Notes: a model not told the origin generated them from the sequence alone. Shown: positions 1 to 9,444, counted from the first letter of the stretch. The stretch is DNA of 64,000 bases from Carboxylicivirga sp. M1479 (GCF_007097485.1 NZ_VKDE01000012.1:1-64000); one strand, 5' to 3'. A program made the numbers and translations.

Positions 1-99
1 ATAATAGCCTCCATATCTAGCTTTAAAACAAAATACCAGCTCAACTACAGCCTCTCAGCGGTATAGCATATTAACAAACGCGATTCAATTTTAAAACAT

Positions 100-136
100 A
101 AAAAAAGAGGATGCCGTAATTTTGGACACCCTCTTT
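100..136 (-). terminator. Intrinsic terminator after pheT
   Basis: Just past the pheT stop codon on the minus strand, the arms AAAGAGG (104-110) and CCTCTTT (130-136) can pair. On the minus strand the stem is followed by a run of U (plus-strand A run at 99-106). The plus strand also has Ts after the stem, so it could act in both directions. Confidence 0.7.
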
Positions 137-157
137 CTTTTTACAATTAAAAATGTC

Positions 158-2611
158 TTATTTTCTAATGACAGCCCCTAGTTCTCGTTCGTAGTTGCTC
201 ATCATTTTTTTCATAATTTTATCAATCTGCTTGTCGTTTAATGTTTTTGTTTCATCCTGAAGGATAAAGCTAACAGCATATGATTTTTTGCCAGTACCTA
301 ACTTATCTCCTTCAAATACATCAAATAACGAGATTCGTTTTAGAAGCTTTTTTTCTGTTTTCTGAGCAATTTGCTTCACTTGCTCAAACTTCACTTCTTT
401 ATTTAATACAAGCGCTAAGTCTCTTTTTACTTCAGGGAATTTTGATATTTCCGTAAAAATAACGCTCTTCTTACTACTTTTTTTAAGTATTACATTCCAC
501 TTAATTTCAGCGAAGTAAACAGGTGTGTCTATGTCAAAATCTTTTAAAATTTTAGCATGAACAACACCAAAGTCAATTACAGATTTATCACCCTGTGTTA
601 AACTAAGTCCTTCTGCAAATAGATCTGATTTAGTTTCTTCTTCATTAAAATCATTAAATGAAAGCCCAACGCGCAATAGAATGTTTTCAATTTGATTTTT
701 CAAGCTGAAGAAACTTACCTTTTGTTCTGGGGTATTCCAGTTAACTGCGTTTTGATTACCAACCATGAATAATGATAGGCATTGCTCTTCATTATAACTA
801 TTTAAATCAGTTTTGTCACTCTCAGCTTTGTAATGGTATGAGTTACCAAATTCAAAGAATTTCAAGTCACTATTGCGTCTGTTTACATTATGGCTTATTG
901 ATTCGAGACCACCGAATAGCAATGTTTGGCGCATACCATTTAAGTCATTACTTAAAGGATTGGCTAGCTCAACAACTGCATTGCGAGGGTACGATTCTAA
1001 GTTTTCGTAGTAAGCCGATTTTGTAAGCGAGTTGCACATAATTTCGCTAAAACCTTGAGCCGTTAGTTGGTTAGCGATTATGTTTTTTGATTTATGATCG
1101 TCAGGCTTTTGAGAGTAAACAATGGTGCTATTAACCGATGCTGGCATCTCAACATTGTTGTAGCCATAAATTCGAAGAATTTCTTCTATTATGTCAGCTT
1201 CGCGTTGCACATCAACTCTATACGGAGGAACCAATAATGATAAGCCTTCTTCTGTTTCATTGGTGATCTCAATGTCAAGCGCTGCTAAAATGCTTTTAAC
1301 GGTATCGTTCGATAGATCTTTACCAATCAACCTCGCAATGTTTCTGTAGGTAACATCAACTTTAAAAGGTTCTACTTTTTCAGGATAAATATCAGTGATC
1401 TCGCTTGATATAGTGCCACCTGCAACATCTTTTATTAATAGAGCAGCTCTTTTTAGAGCGTGTATAGTCATTTCAGGATCTACGCCACGCTCGAATCTGA
1501 AACTCGCGTCGGTGCTTAATGTGTGGCGTTTGGCTGTTTTTCGAACCCAAACTGGGTTGAAATAGGCGCTTTCCAAAAATAGTTTAGTTGTTTTTTCACT
1601 TACTCCACTTTTAATGCCGCCAAAAACACCTGCAATGCACATACCACCTTCTGTGTTGCAAATCATTAAATCCTGATCTGAAAGTTCTCTTTCAACTTCA
1701 TCAAGCGTTTGAAATTGGCTTCCTTCGGCTAATGTTTTTACAATTACTTCATCTCCGATAATTTGATCGCCATCAAATGCGTGAAGAGGCTGACCAAGTT
1801 CGTGTAATACAAAATTGGTAACATCTACAACATTATTGATTGGACTAAGGCCAATGGACTTTAGTTTTGTCTGCAACCATTCTGGCGATTCTTTAATAGT
1901 AACATCGCTGATGGTAACACCACAGTATCGCGGACAGGCCTCTGTGTTTTCAACACTTACTTTTATGGGGTAGTTGTTGTTTTCAATATTGAATGCATCT
2001 ACCGATGGTAGCGTTAGCTCTACATTATTTTGATGTTGCTTTAAATAGGCGGCTAAATCACGTGCTACACCATAATGCGACGAACCATCTACGCGGTTAG
2101 GCGTTAAGTCAATTTCAATACTTGTGTCGTTTTCTACCTTGAAATAGTCTTTTGCCAAAGTGCCAACAGTAACATCATTAGGTAATACCATTATGCCATC
2201 GTGACTTGATCCAAGGCCAATTTCATCCTCGGCACAAATCATACCCATCGACTGTTCACCTCTTATTTTAGATTTTTTAATTGTAAAGCTTTCATCACCA
2301 CTATATAAAATAGTACCTACAGTTGCTACAACTACTTTTTGCCCTGCGGCTACATTAGGAGCGCCACAAACAATTGGCAATGGCTCATCTCCACCAATAT
2401 TAACTGTTGTAACACTTAGCTTGTCAGCGTTGGCATGTTTTTCACAGCTTAAAACTTCACCAATTACAAGGCCTTCTAATCCACCTTTAATTGATTGAAT
2501 TTCTTCTATGCCCCCAACTTCAAGGCCTATGTCAGTTAGAATTTCTGATACTTTTTCGGGTGCTAAATCAATATTGAGGTAGTTTTTTAGCCAATTGTAT
2601 GAAATATTCAT
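158..2611 (-). CDS. pheT: Phenylalanine--tRNA ligase beta subunit
   Basis: This is the beta subunit of the cytoplasmic alpha2-beta2 phenylalanyl-tRNA synthetase, which charges tRNA(Phe). The 817 residues match the long bacterial form. The order seen is an N-terminal EMAP-like tRNA-binding domain (about residues 40-150), the B3/B4 editing region (about 210-390, with FELG-type runs such as HELGQPLHAFD), the B5 domain, a catalytic-like core, and a C-terminal FDX-ACB anticodon-binding domain (about 720-815, beginning near FPEVKRDLALV). The start MNISYNWLKNYL is typical of the family. pheS is not adjacent, so the subunits are made from separate loci, as is common in Bacteroidota. The gene is divergent from surE. 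Identification is secure. Confidence 0.97.
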   Translation of the reverse strand: MNISYNWLKNYLNIDLAPEKVSEILTDIGLEVGGIEEIQSIKGGLEGLVIGEVLSCEKHANADKLSVTTVNIGGDEPLPIVCGAPNVAAGQKVVVATVGTILYSGDESFTIKKSKIRGEQSMGMICAEDEIGLGSSHDGIMVLPNDVTVGTLAKDYFKVENDTSIEIDLTPNRVDGSSHYGVARDLAAYLKQHQNNVELTLPSVDAFNIENNNYPIKVSVENTEACPRYCGVTISDVTIKESPEWLQTKLKSIGLSPINNVVDVTNFVLHELGQPLHAFDGDQIIGDEVIVKTLAEGSQFQTLDEVERELSDQDLMICNTEGGMCIAGVFGGIKSGVSEKTTKLFLESAYFNPVWVRKTAKRHTLSTDASFRFERGVDPEMTIHALKRAALLIKDVAGGTISSEITDIYPEKVEPFKVDVTYRNIARLIGKDLSNDTVKSILAALDIEITNETEEGLSLLVPPYRVDVQREADIIEEILRIYGYNNVEMPASVNSTIVYSQKPDDHKSKNIIANQLTAQGFSEIMCNSLTKSAYYENLESYPRNAVVELANPLSNDLNGMRQTLLFGGLESISHNVNRRNSDLKFFEFGNSYHYKAESDKTDLNSYNEEQCLSLFMVGNQNAVNWNTPEQKVSFFSLKNQIENILLRVGLSFNDFNEEETKSDLFAEGLSLTQGDKSVIDFGVVHAKILKDFDIDTPVYFAEIKWNVILKKSSKKSVIFTEISKFPEVKRDLALVLNKEVKFEQVKQIAQKTEKKLLKRISLFDVFEGDKLGTGKKSYAVSFILQDETKTLNDKQIDKIMKKMMSNYERELGAVIRK

Positions 2612-2686
2612 TCGTCTAAAATAATTATAGGTTGAACATCAAAGAGATGCATTGTACATCATTGTACTCCTTTAAAAAAGAGCAAA

Positions 2687-2718
2687 CAAAAGTAGTTAAT
2701 TAGATTTCGAATAACGAA
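2687..2718 (-). promoter_or_regulatory. Candidate pheT promoter
   Basis: Read on the minus strand, 2694-2687 is TACTTTTG, a full match to the Bacteroidota -7 box TAnnTTTG. The sequence about 20 bp upstream (2718-2715) is TTCG, a weak -33 element. Transcription would start near 2680 and leave a leader of about 70 nt before the pheT start codon. Confidence 0.4.
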
Positions 2719-2795
2719 AAAATGAAGTTTGATTTTAGTAATAACTTAGCTTTTAGAGTAAAGTAATGTACTCATCAATTATAAAAAGTGGTGCT

Positions 2796-2827
2796 TTTGT
2801 CGCTTAGCTTACGAATACATATCTTTG
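2796..2827 (+). promoter_or_regulatory. surE operon promoter
   Basis: TTTG at 2796-2799, a 20-bp spacer, and TATCTTTG at 2820-2827 match the Bacteroidota primary sigma consensus TTTG-N19-21-TAnnTTTG. Transcription should begin near 2834. This excludes the upstream in-frame start at 2788 for surE and favours the ATG at 2848 or 2857. Confidence 0.7.
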
Positions 2828-2856
2828 AACATATTATGAACAAGGATATGACAAAC

Positions 2857-3630
2857 ATGGAGAATAAAAGACCTCTGATACTTGTAACAAACGACGATGG
2901 TATCAAAGCAAGTGGCTTAGAGTCTTTGGTGAAGATGTTGAAAACGATAGGTGATGTTGTTATTGTGGCACCCAATGAGTCATACTCGGGTATGTCGCAT
3001 GCGATTACTGTTAAAACACCATTGTATGCTAAATTGGTAAAAGAAAGAGACGGCTTGCAACTGTATAAAGTTAATGGTACACCCGTTGATTGTGTGAAAT
3101 TGGCTATTAACGTTTTACTTGACCGTAAGCCCGATTTATTGGTGTCTGGAATTAATCATGGTACAAACTCAAGTATTAGTTTGCATTACTCCGGTACGGT
3201 TGGAGCCGCTAGAGAGGGGGCATTGAATCAAATACCCGCAGTTGGTTTTTCGTTATTGAATTATCGACACGATGCTGACTTTACAGAAGCTATTAAGGTG
3301 GCCGAACATGTAGTGCAGTCAGTATTGAATGATAAATTACCTATCGGCACTTTTCTTAACGTTAATGTACCTGATGTTACCCCAATAAAAGGATCAAAGG
3401 TTGTTAGACAAAGTAAAGGAAAATGGGTTGAGGAGTTTGAGCAAAGGAAAGATCCTCGCGGAAGAGATTATTTTTGGTTAACTGGTCACTTTCAAAACCT
3501 CGAGCCCGAAGCTAAGGATACAGATGAATACGTGCTGGATAAAGGATATGCTTCCATTGTACCTTGTCATTTAGATGCAACAAACTACAATTTACTACCA
3601 TACCTAAAGGAGCAAAACTATGAACTGTAA
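2857..3630 (+). CDS. surE: 5'/3'-nucleotidase SurE
   Basis: SurE is a metal-dependent phosphatase that removes phosphate from nucleoside monophosphates and is often linked to survival in stationary phase. The N-terminal VTNDDGI holds the metal-binding Asp pair, and GTPVDCVKLA and SGINHGTN are further active-site motifs. From this ATG the protein is 257 residues, the usual length. The reading frame is open back to 2788, but that extension lies over the promoter at 2796-2827; ATG 2848 is the other reasonable start. The 3' end overlaps the next gene by 11 bp, and the gene leads a run surE - small membrane protein - lpxB - gldF - gldG that is probably one transcript. Confidence 0.93.
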   Translation: MENKRPLILVTNDDGIKASGLESLVKMLKTIGDVVIVAPNESYSGMSHAITVKTPLYAKLVKERDGLQLYKVNGTPVDCVKLAINVLLDRKPDLLVSGINHGTNSSISLHYSGTVGAAREGALNQIPAVGFSLLNYRHDADFTEAIKVAEHVVQSVLNDKLPIGTFLNVNVPDVTPIKGSKVVRQSKGKWVEEFEQRKDPRGRDYFWLTGHFQNLEPEAKDTDEYVLDKGYASIVPCHLDATNYNLLPYLKEQNYEL

Positions 3631-3916
3631 GTGTAATAAGCTTTTTATTGGTATGTTAATTGGTGTATTGCTGCCCATTATTATGTCCTTTGCTTTGTAT
3701 TATTTTCTGTATCGGGGCGAATTAGGATTTTTGCCATTCTTGCACCAAATGGTTCAAATAGGAAGTATCGGAAAATTGCTAAGTATTAGTGTTCTGCCAA
3801 ATTTAGTAGTGTTCTTAATCGCAATTAATAAAGAGCGCTTATTGGCTGCACGCGGCATTGTAACATCCACCATTATTTATGCGATTATTGTTATCGCATT
3901 TAGGTTATTAGTTTAA
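3620..3916 (+). CDS. Small membrane protein between surE and lpxB
   Basis: I do not recognise a named family. The 98-residue product has three hydrophobic stretches (about residues 7-29, 44-67 and 77-97), so it should be a small inner-membrane protein with three helices. A short charged loop (NKERLLAARG) sits between the second and third. Its ATG lies 11 bp inside the end of surE, and lpxB begins 17 bp after its stop, which points to translational coupling within this operon. The place next to lpxB suggests, but does not show, a link to the envelope. Confidence 0.75.
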   Translation: MNCKCNKLFIGMLIGVLLPIIMSFALYYFLYRGELGFLPFLHQMVQIGSIGKLLSISVLPNLVVFLIAINKERLLAARGIVTSTIIYAIIVIAFRLLV

Positions 3917-3933
3917 TAGGAATAAACAACAAT

Positions 3934-5091
3934 ATGCGTTATTACATCATTGCTGGAGAGGCATCGGGCGATTTACATGCATCAAATTTAATGAAAGCTT
4001 TTAAGGAGCAGGATGCAGATTATGATTTTCGGTATTGGGGCGGCGATTTAATGCAACAACAAGGCGGAACACTTGTACGACATTATAAGGATACCGCTGT
4101 TATGGGCCTGTGGGATGTGTTAATGAACCTACGCTCAATCAAGAGGAATTTCAAACTTTGTCAGGATGATTTATTGGCCTACAAACCTGATGTGCTGATA
4201 TTGGTTGATTATGCTGGATTTAATTTGCGTATGGCCAAGTTTGCCCATGAGCACAATATTTTGGTTTATTACTATATATCGCCAAAGTTGTGGGCCTGGA
4301 ATCAAAAAAGGGTCAAAAAAGTTAAAGCCAATGTCGATCGGATGTTTACAATCCTACCTTTTGAAACAACTTTTTTTCAAAAGCATGGTGTAGAGGTGCA
4401 ATATAGTGGTAACCCAGTATTGGATGCAATCGATAATAGGGCAAACAAAGATGAGACATTTGAAGATTTTGTTTCTCGTAATCACTTGGATAATCGTCCA
4501 AAAGTGGCCTTGTTGGCTGGAAGCCGAAAGGGAGAGATCTCATATAATTTACCCGACATGCTTCAGCTTGTTGATAAATTTCCAGAGTATCAGTTTGTAA
4601 TTGCTGGAGCTCCATCGTTTGAAGTTAGTGAGTATGATTCATTTATTGAAAATAAGGATGTGGCTGTTGTATCGGGTCAAACCTATGAATTGTTACAACA
4701 GGCTCGTGCCGCCATGGTAACTTCAGGTACAGCAACTTTAGAAACGGCCTTGCTTAATTGTCCTCAAGTGGTTTGCTACAAAATGTGGGGCGGTGCGTTC
4801 ACTGACTTTATTGCTAAAAAAATATTGATAAAGGTACCGTATATATCTTTGGTTAATTTGGTGCTTGACAAAGAGGCAGTATTAGAGTTATTTCAAAAGG
4901 ATTTTTCGATTGAAAAATTAGAAAATGAATTGCGATTATTACTCGATGAAAGTGCCAGAAGAAAGGAAATGCTAATTGATTATAATGAGTTACATGAGCG
5001 CATGGGTGGGCCAGGATCGAGTTCTCGCACTGTGCAGTTGATGTTAAATTCGTTAGCTCAAGATGGAAAATACAATGCTGTTGATAATTAA
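3934..5091 (+). CDS. lpxB: Lipid-A-disaccharide synthase
   Basis: LpxB is a family 19 glycosyltransferase at the inner membrane. It joins UDP-2,3-diacylglucosamine to lipid X to form the lipid A disaccharide. The 385 residues match the family length. The N-terminal GEASGDLHASNLM is the family signature, and YYISPKLWAWNQKRVKKV and LLAGSRKGEI are the other conserved blocks, with the donor-binding SGTATLETAL region near the C-terminus. The stop codon TAA overlaps the first possible ATG of gldF (TAATG at 5089-5093). Confidence 0.96.
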   Translation: MRYYIIAGEASGDLHASNLMKAFKEQDADYDFRYWGGDLMQQQGGTLVRHYKDTAVMGLWDVLMNLRSIKRNFKLCQDDLLAYKPDVLILVDYAGFNLRMAKFAHEHNILVYYYISPKLWAWNQKRVKKVKANVDRMFTILPFETTFFQKHGVEVQYSGNPVLDAIDNRANKDETFEDFVSRNHLDNRPKVALLAGSRKGEISYNLPDMLQLVDKFPEYQFVIAGAPSFEVSEYDSFIENKDVAVVSGQTYELLQQARAAMVTSGTATLETALLNCPQVVCYKMWGGAFTDFIAKKILIKVPYISLVNLVLDKEAVLELFQKDFSIEKLENELRLLLDESARRKEMLIDYNELHERMGGPGSSSRTVQLMLNSLAQDGKYNAVDN

Positions 5092-5108
5092 TGAAATATG
5101 TAGGTAAT

Positions 5109-5840
5109 ATGTTAGCTATTTTTAAACGAGAGATAACCTCTTTCTTTAGTTCTATCACAGGCGCTTTGGTTGTATCTGTTTTTTTACTGCTAACGGGTTT
5201 GTTTTTGTGGGTAATACCTAACGAGTTTAATATTTTGTACGGAGGTTATGCCACCCTCGAATCACTTTTTTACATAGCACCTTGGGTGTATTTGTTTCTT
5301 GTGCCAGCTGTATGTATGCGCTTATTTGCCGATGAAAAAAGAATGGGAACACTCGACTTACTTTTAACGAGGCCTGTTTCAGAGATGCAAATAGTATTCG
5401 GTAAGTTTTTGGCTGGTTTGGTAGTGGTGGTTATTAGTTTATTGCCAACATTAATTTATGTTTATTCTGTATATCAGTTAGGTAATCCCATTGGTAATTT
5501 AGATATGGGAGCAACCTGGGGATCTTATATTGGCTTATTTTTTTTAGCTGCTGTTTATGTGGCTATTGGTGTGTTTGCATCATCCATAACCGATAACCAA
5601 ATTATTGCATTTGTAATTGCTGTTTTGTTGTCGTTTATGCTGTATTCGGGATTTGACTTGTTGGCAGAATTGCCATCCATGCGTTCGCAACGCGATTTAA
5701 TTATTTACCTCGGAATTGATAGCCATTACAGTTCATTAAGTCGGGGAGTTATTGATATTCGTGATATCGTGCATTTATCGTCGCTCGTCTATTTCTTTTT
5801 ATTTTTAACCAAGCTTTCCATATTGCGTCACAAGCGTTAA
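5109..5840 (+). CDS. gldF: Gliding motility ABC transporter permease GldF
   Basis: GldF is the membrane permease of the GldA-GldF-GldG ABC system required for gliding in flavobacteria; many non-gliding Bacteroidota carry it too. The protein begins MLAIFKREITSFFSS, as in known GldF proteins, and shows about six membrane segments. DEKRMGTLDLLLTRPVS (after the second) is the typical ABC-2 permease loop. An ATG at 5091, coupled to the lpxB stop, would add six residues (MKYVGN). gldG follows after 13 bp. No ATPase gene gldA is nearby, so the pump must use an ATPase encoded elsewhere. Confidence 0.9.
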   Translation: MLAIFKREITSFFSSITGALVVSVFLLLTGLFLWVIPNEFNILYGGYATLESLFYIAPWVYLFLVPAVCMRLFADEKRMGTLDLLLTRPVSEMQIVFGKFLAGLVVVVISLLPTLIYVYSVYQLGNPIGNLDMGATWGSYIGLFFLAAVYVAIGVFASSITDNQIIAFVIAVLLSFMLYSGFDLLAELPSMRSQRDLIIYLGIDSHYSSLSRGVIDIRDIVHLSSLVYFFLFLTKLSILRHKR

Positions 5841-5853
5841 TAGCCAGTTTATT

Positions 5854-7548
5854 ATGAAGATAAGTACAAATCATCCGAATAAGTTAGTTCAATTGGCTGT
5901 TCTTCTCTTGGGTTTAGCAGCTCTTTCGTGGTTAAGTCATCAAGTGTTTTTTCGGATTGATTTAACATCAGAAAAACGATATACCTTAACTGATGCTACC
6001 AAGCATTTTATGGAAGATATTTCTTCGGACCTGTATGTTAAGGTTTATTTAGAAGGAGAATTGAATCCAGGATTCAGGCGTTTGTCCACTGCTACAAGGG
6101 AAATGTTGCAGGAGTTAAAAGCTCATGCAGGGAATCAGATGCAGTTCGAATTTATCAATACTGATAAAGGTGTTGCTGAAGAGAAAAAACAGCTACTGAA
6201 GGAATTGGCAGAGTTTGGTTTTGAGCCTCAAACAGTTTTTGAGAACGGCGAAGATGGTCGTCAGATTCAGTCTTATGTTTTTCCATATGCAGTGGTTTAT
6301 TATCACGAGCGTGTAGTTGGTGTTAATTTATTGGATAATTTACCATCGAGAAGTGGTTCTGAAAATCTTAATATTTCCATTGAAAGTTTGGAGTATAAAT
6401 TAACAAATGCGTTCAAAAAACTATTGACGAATGAGAAACCGAAAATAGCATTTTTGGAAGGGCATGGAGAATTGGACGAATTAGATGTGATTGAAGCAAC
6501 GGATGCATTATCGTCCTATTACCAGGTGGATAGAGGACAGATTGGAAATGATGCTTCTATCTTAAATTCCTACAAAGCTGTGATCATTGCGAAGCCATCT
6601 CAAGCTTTTTCAGAGAAGGATAAATTTGTTATCGACCAGTATTTAATGAATGGTGGCCGACTTTTATACTTGCTTGACGCTGTTAATGTAACCCTGGATA
6701 GCTTGCGTAGAGCACCTCAAACATTAGGTCTTTACAACGATGTTAACCTCGATGATCAATTATTTAAATATGGGATACGTGTCAACCCAGTGTTGGTTGA
6801 GGATGTTCAGTCGGGACGCATTTTAATGAATGCAAAGCCACAAGGGCAACCGCAACTGGTGCCAATGCCTTGGTTGTATAGTCCTTTGTTAGGAACAGCT
6901 CAAAATCATCCGGTAACCAGAAATACCAATTTGGTAAGGGGCGAATTTACCAGTACAATTGATACTGTTGGAGCAAATCTTAGCATTGACAGACACGTTC
7001 TATTGCGAACTTCACAATATACTAAGGTTAACCAAACGCCTGTTTTCATTAGCATGGCAAGTGTTAATCAAAAGCCGCGACAACAGGATTTTTCAGTTTC
7101 GCATCAAGCAGTGGCCGTTTCGCAAACGGGCGTTTTTACTTCTGTATTTGCCAATAGACAAATACCCTCGGGTTTATCTAATGTAGAAAGCGTTAAAACG
7201 CAAAGCATACCCACTCGCATGATTGTTGTGGCTGATGGCGATATTATTCGAAATATGGTGCGCTTTAAGCATTCTAATCCGCAAATCGAACGTTTGGGAT
7301 ATGATGAAGGTACTATGCAAGTTTTTGGCAATAAGGATTTTATTGTGAATGCCGTTAATTACTTATGTGATGATGAAGGTTGGATGGAGTTACGAGGGCG
7401 TCATTTAACCTTGCGCTTACTGGATAAGAAAAAGCTAGCGGATGGAACTAATTGGTGGAAGTGGTTAAATCTCGGATTGCCAATTATTTTGGTTCTATTG
7501 GCAAGTGCATTGTTTGTGTATGTTCGCTACCGTCGATTTGGTAAATGA
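5854..7548 (+). CDS. gldG: Gliding motility ABC transporter accessory protein GldG
   Basis: GldG is the auxiliary subunit of the GldAFG ABC system. The 564-residue protein has an N-terminal membrane helix (about residues 11-31) followed by RIDLTSEKRYTLTDAT, a conserved start of the periplasmic region, a long soluble domain of the ABC_transp_aux type, and a C-terminal helix (about 540-560) ending in YVRYRRFGK. The bulk therefore lies in the periplasm. It is the last gene of the surE-lpxB-gldFG run; a 202-bp gap with a new promoter separates it from dnaN. Bacteroidota GldG homologues are usually of similar length. Confidence 0.9.
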   Translation: MKISTNHPNKLVQLAVLLLGLAALSWLSHQVFFRIDLTSEKRYTLTDATKHFMEDISSDLYVKVYLEGELNPGFRRLSTATREMLQELKAHAGNQMQFEFINTDKGVAEEKKQLLKELAEFGFEPQTVFENGEDGRQIQSYVFPYAVVYYHERVVGVNLLDNLPSRSGSENLNISIESLEYKLTNAFKKLLTNEKPKIAFLEGHGELDELDVIEATDALSSYYQVDRGQIGNDASILNSYKAVIIAKPSQAFSEKDKFVIDQYLMNGGRLLYLLDAVNVTLDSLRRAPQTLGLYNDVNLDDQLFKYGIRVNPVLVEDVQSGRILMNAKPQGQPQLVPMPWLYSPLLGTAQNHPVTRNTNLVRGEFTSTIDTVGANLSIDRHVLLRTSQYTKVNQTPVFISMASVNQKPRQQDFSVSHQAVAVSQTGVFTSVFANRQIPSGLSNVESVKTQSIPTRMIVVADGDIIRNMVRFKHSNPQIERLGYDEGTMQVFGNKDFIVNAVNYLCDDEGWMELRGRHLTLRLLDKKKLADGTNWWKWLNLGLPIILVLLASALFVYVRYRRFGK

Positions 7549-7716
7549 TACCTTATTGAAAATAAGTGCTTTGATGAAAATGAGGTAATTGTTAATAACT
7601 CATGAAAAGATAACGAAAACGCCATTTTGAGCAGTAGTGTTTTTTTGTATCTTGCAAAGTATGTTATTAGGCATCTGTTAAGGATGCATAAAGCATGTAA
7701 TTAGCTGTTTTTTTGA

Positions 7717-7724
7717 TATATTTG
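7717..7724 (+). promoter_or_regulatory. dnaN -7 promoter box
   Basis: TATATTTG is an exact TAnnTTTG match 26 bp upstream of the dnaN ATG. A clear -33 element was not found (CATG at 7694-7697 sits at the right distance). Transcription would start near 7731. Confidence 0.55.
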
Positions 7725-7750
7725 ATAAAAACTATTAACTGAAAGAACGT

Positions 7751-8878
7751 ATGAAATTTGTTGTTTCCAGTACTGAATTACTATCCCACCTTCAAGCTAT
7801 CAGTCGTGTAATTAGTAATAAAAGTACATTACCAATCCTCGATAATTTTTTATTCGACTTAAAAGACAATAAACTGGTATTGACGGCTTCTGACCTTGAA
7901 GTTACAATGGTAACTTCGTTGGATATTGATAATTCAGACGGAGAGGGTATTATTGCTCTGCCATCGCGCATATTATTGGAAACACTTAAGAAGTTCCCTG
8001 AGCAACCTTTGAATTTCGATATTGACATGGACTCTTTCGGTGTTAATATTGTGACCGAAAAAGGTAAGTTTAGTATTGTTGGTCAAAACGGAGCTGATTT
8101 TCCTAAATTGCCGCAGTTAGATGCTGATAAAAGTTCAAGTCTACAGGTAGAAGTTGGACTATTGGAGTCAGGTGTTAATAAAACGTTGTTTGCTACAGCA
8201 GATGATGAATTACGCCCTGTAATGAACGGTATTTTAGTGGAGTTGTCGCCCGATAATATGACTTTTGTGGCTTCTGATTCACACAAGTTAGTAAGGTATC
8301 GTCGTTTAGATGCTAAAACAGATTTTTCTGCATCGTTTATTTTGCCTAAAAAGCCAGCAGGATTATTAAAGAATGTATTACCAAAAGAAAGCGGTGAGGT
8401 TGCCATTGAGTTTGATGATAAAAATGCCTTTTTTACTTTGCCTAACTATAAATTAGTATGCCGCTTAGTTGAAGGTAATTATCCTAGCTATAATGCTGTT
8501 ATCCCACAGGATAACCCCTATAAAGTAATAATTGATCGTAGCGAATTTCATAACACCCTAGGTCGTGTTTCTATTTTCTCTAACCAGGCAAGTAATTTGG
8601 TTAAGTTGAAAATGACAGCTGGAGAAATGATTGTTTCGGCTCAAGATATTGACTTTAGTATTTCGGCTCATGAGCGTTTAAGCTGTCAATACGAAGGTGA
8701 TGAAATGGAAATAGGTTTTAAGTCGGGTTTCTTAGCAGATATACTTGATAATTTAAACTCTACAGATGTTATTCTCGAATTATCAGACCCATCAAGAGCT
8801 GGTATTTTGTTACCATTTGAAAACGGAGAAAATGAAGAAGAGCTTATGTTGTTAATGCCAATGATGATTAACGTATAG
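7751..8878 (+). CDS. dnaN: DNA polymerase III beta sliding clamp
   Basis: DnaN forms the ring-shaped dimer that holds DNA polymerase III on DNA. The 375 residues cover the three repeated clamp domains: the N-terminal begins MKFVVSSTELLSHLQAISRV and the C-terminal ends with ILLPFENGENEEELMLLMPM, close to the peptide-binding pocket. Here dnaN stands alone, with its own -7 box and a strong terminator, and is not next to dnaA or recF as it is in many bacteria. There is no sign of truncation. Confidence 0.97.
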   Translation: MKFVVSSTELLSHLQAISRVISNKSTLPILDNFLFDLKDNKLVLTASDLEVTMVTSLDIDNSDGEGIIALPSRILLETLKKFPEQPLNFDIDMDSFGVNIVTEKGKFSIVGQNGADFPKLPQLDADKSSSLQVEVGLLESGVNKTLFATADDELRPVMNGILVELSPDNMTFVASDSHKLVRYRRLDAKTDFSASFILPKKPAGLLKNVLPKESGEVAIEFDDKNAFFTLPNYKLVCRLVEGNYPSYNAVIPQDNPYKVIIDRSEFHNTLGRVSIFSNQASNLVKLKMTAGEMIVSAQDIDFSISAHERLSCQYEGDEMEIGFKSGFLADILDNLNSTDVILELSDPSRAGILLPFENGENEEELMLLMPMMINV

Positions 8879-8900
8879 CTAAGCTAAAATATAAAGTTGG

Positions 8901-8940
8901 GCCGCTGTAGTTTATTCTATAGCGGCTTTTTTATTTTTTT
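8901..8940 (+). terminator. dnaN terminator
   Basis: A 10-bp stem with one G-U pair (GCCGCTGTAG 8901-8910 with CTATAGCGGC 8917-8926) and a TTTATT loop is followed by a T-rich run from 8927. Confidence 0.9.
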
Positions 8941-9404
8941 GATAATTGAAAAAGATTGATCTCGAAACAATATTGTCCTAAAGGTTTTTTTTGATATGAA
9001 TGCAATTGTTTCAAATTAAGTTGTTTATATGTGGTTTTTTTAAGCTTGGGTATTTTTGAACGCTGTGCACTATGGCCTCTCTTTTAAATCGCTTACGTTT
9101 TATCAAAAGCTTTAGAGAGACCGGGAAGCTGAGAACTTGTTCGAAGATCACCCGGCCGCACTTAAGTTTGAGATAAATAAGAAAGTTATTTAAAAAGTAG
9201 CCTTGATCTTTTTTCCTTAGTTTTTGTGATCAAGAACAAAAAGTAAGTCCGGTTTGGGCGGATAGCCCAATTGATAAAAATAATTAGGACAACATTGATC
9301 CCGAAACATTAACTTTTCCTGTTAATCCATTTTTTTTGGTTTCTCTATTGAAATCAAAATAGTTGGTAGAATATTTGATAGGTCATCAACTCAATAAAAA
9401 AATG
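8941..9404. repeat. Gene-free stretch with inverted and direct repeats
   Basis: No coding region was found in these 464 bp. The ends carry related sequences: TTGATCTCGAAACA near 8955 recurs as TTGATCCCGAAACA near 9296 (one mismatch). TATTGTCCTA near 8971 is the near-complement of TAGGACAACA near 9286. Inside are a perfect inverted repeat CTTGATC/GATCAAG (9202-9208, 9228-9234) and a GC-richer patch (9118-9165) containing GACCGGGAAGCTGAGAACTT. The layout suggests a degraded interspersed repeat or a small non-autonomous element, but no identity can be given. Confidence 0.45.
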
Positions 9405-9412
9405 TATTTTTG
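9405..9412 (+). promoter_or_regulatory. mnmA -7 promoter box
   Basis: TATTTTTG is an exact TAnnTTTG match. Its last base is the first base of the upstream GTG that opens the reading frame, so that GTG lies before the likely transcription start (about 9419). The ATG at 9445 is therefore the better start. No convincing -33 element was seen. Confidence 0.55.
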
Positions 9413-9444
9413 TGCGCTTAATAGCACTAAATAGAAAGGTGAAA

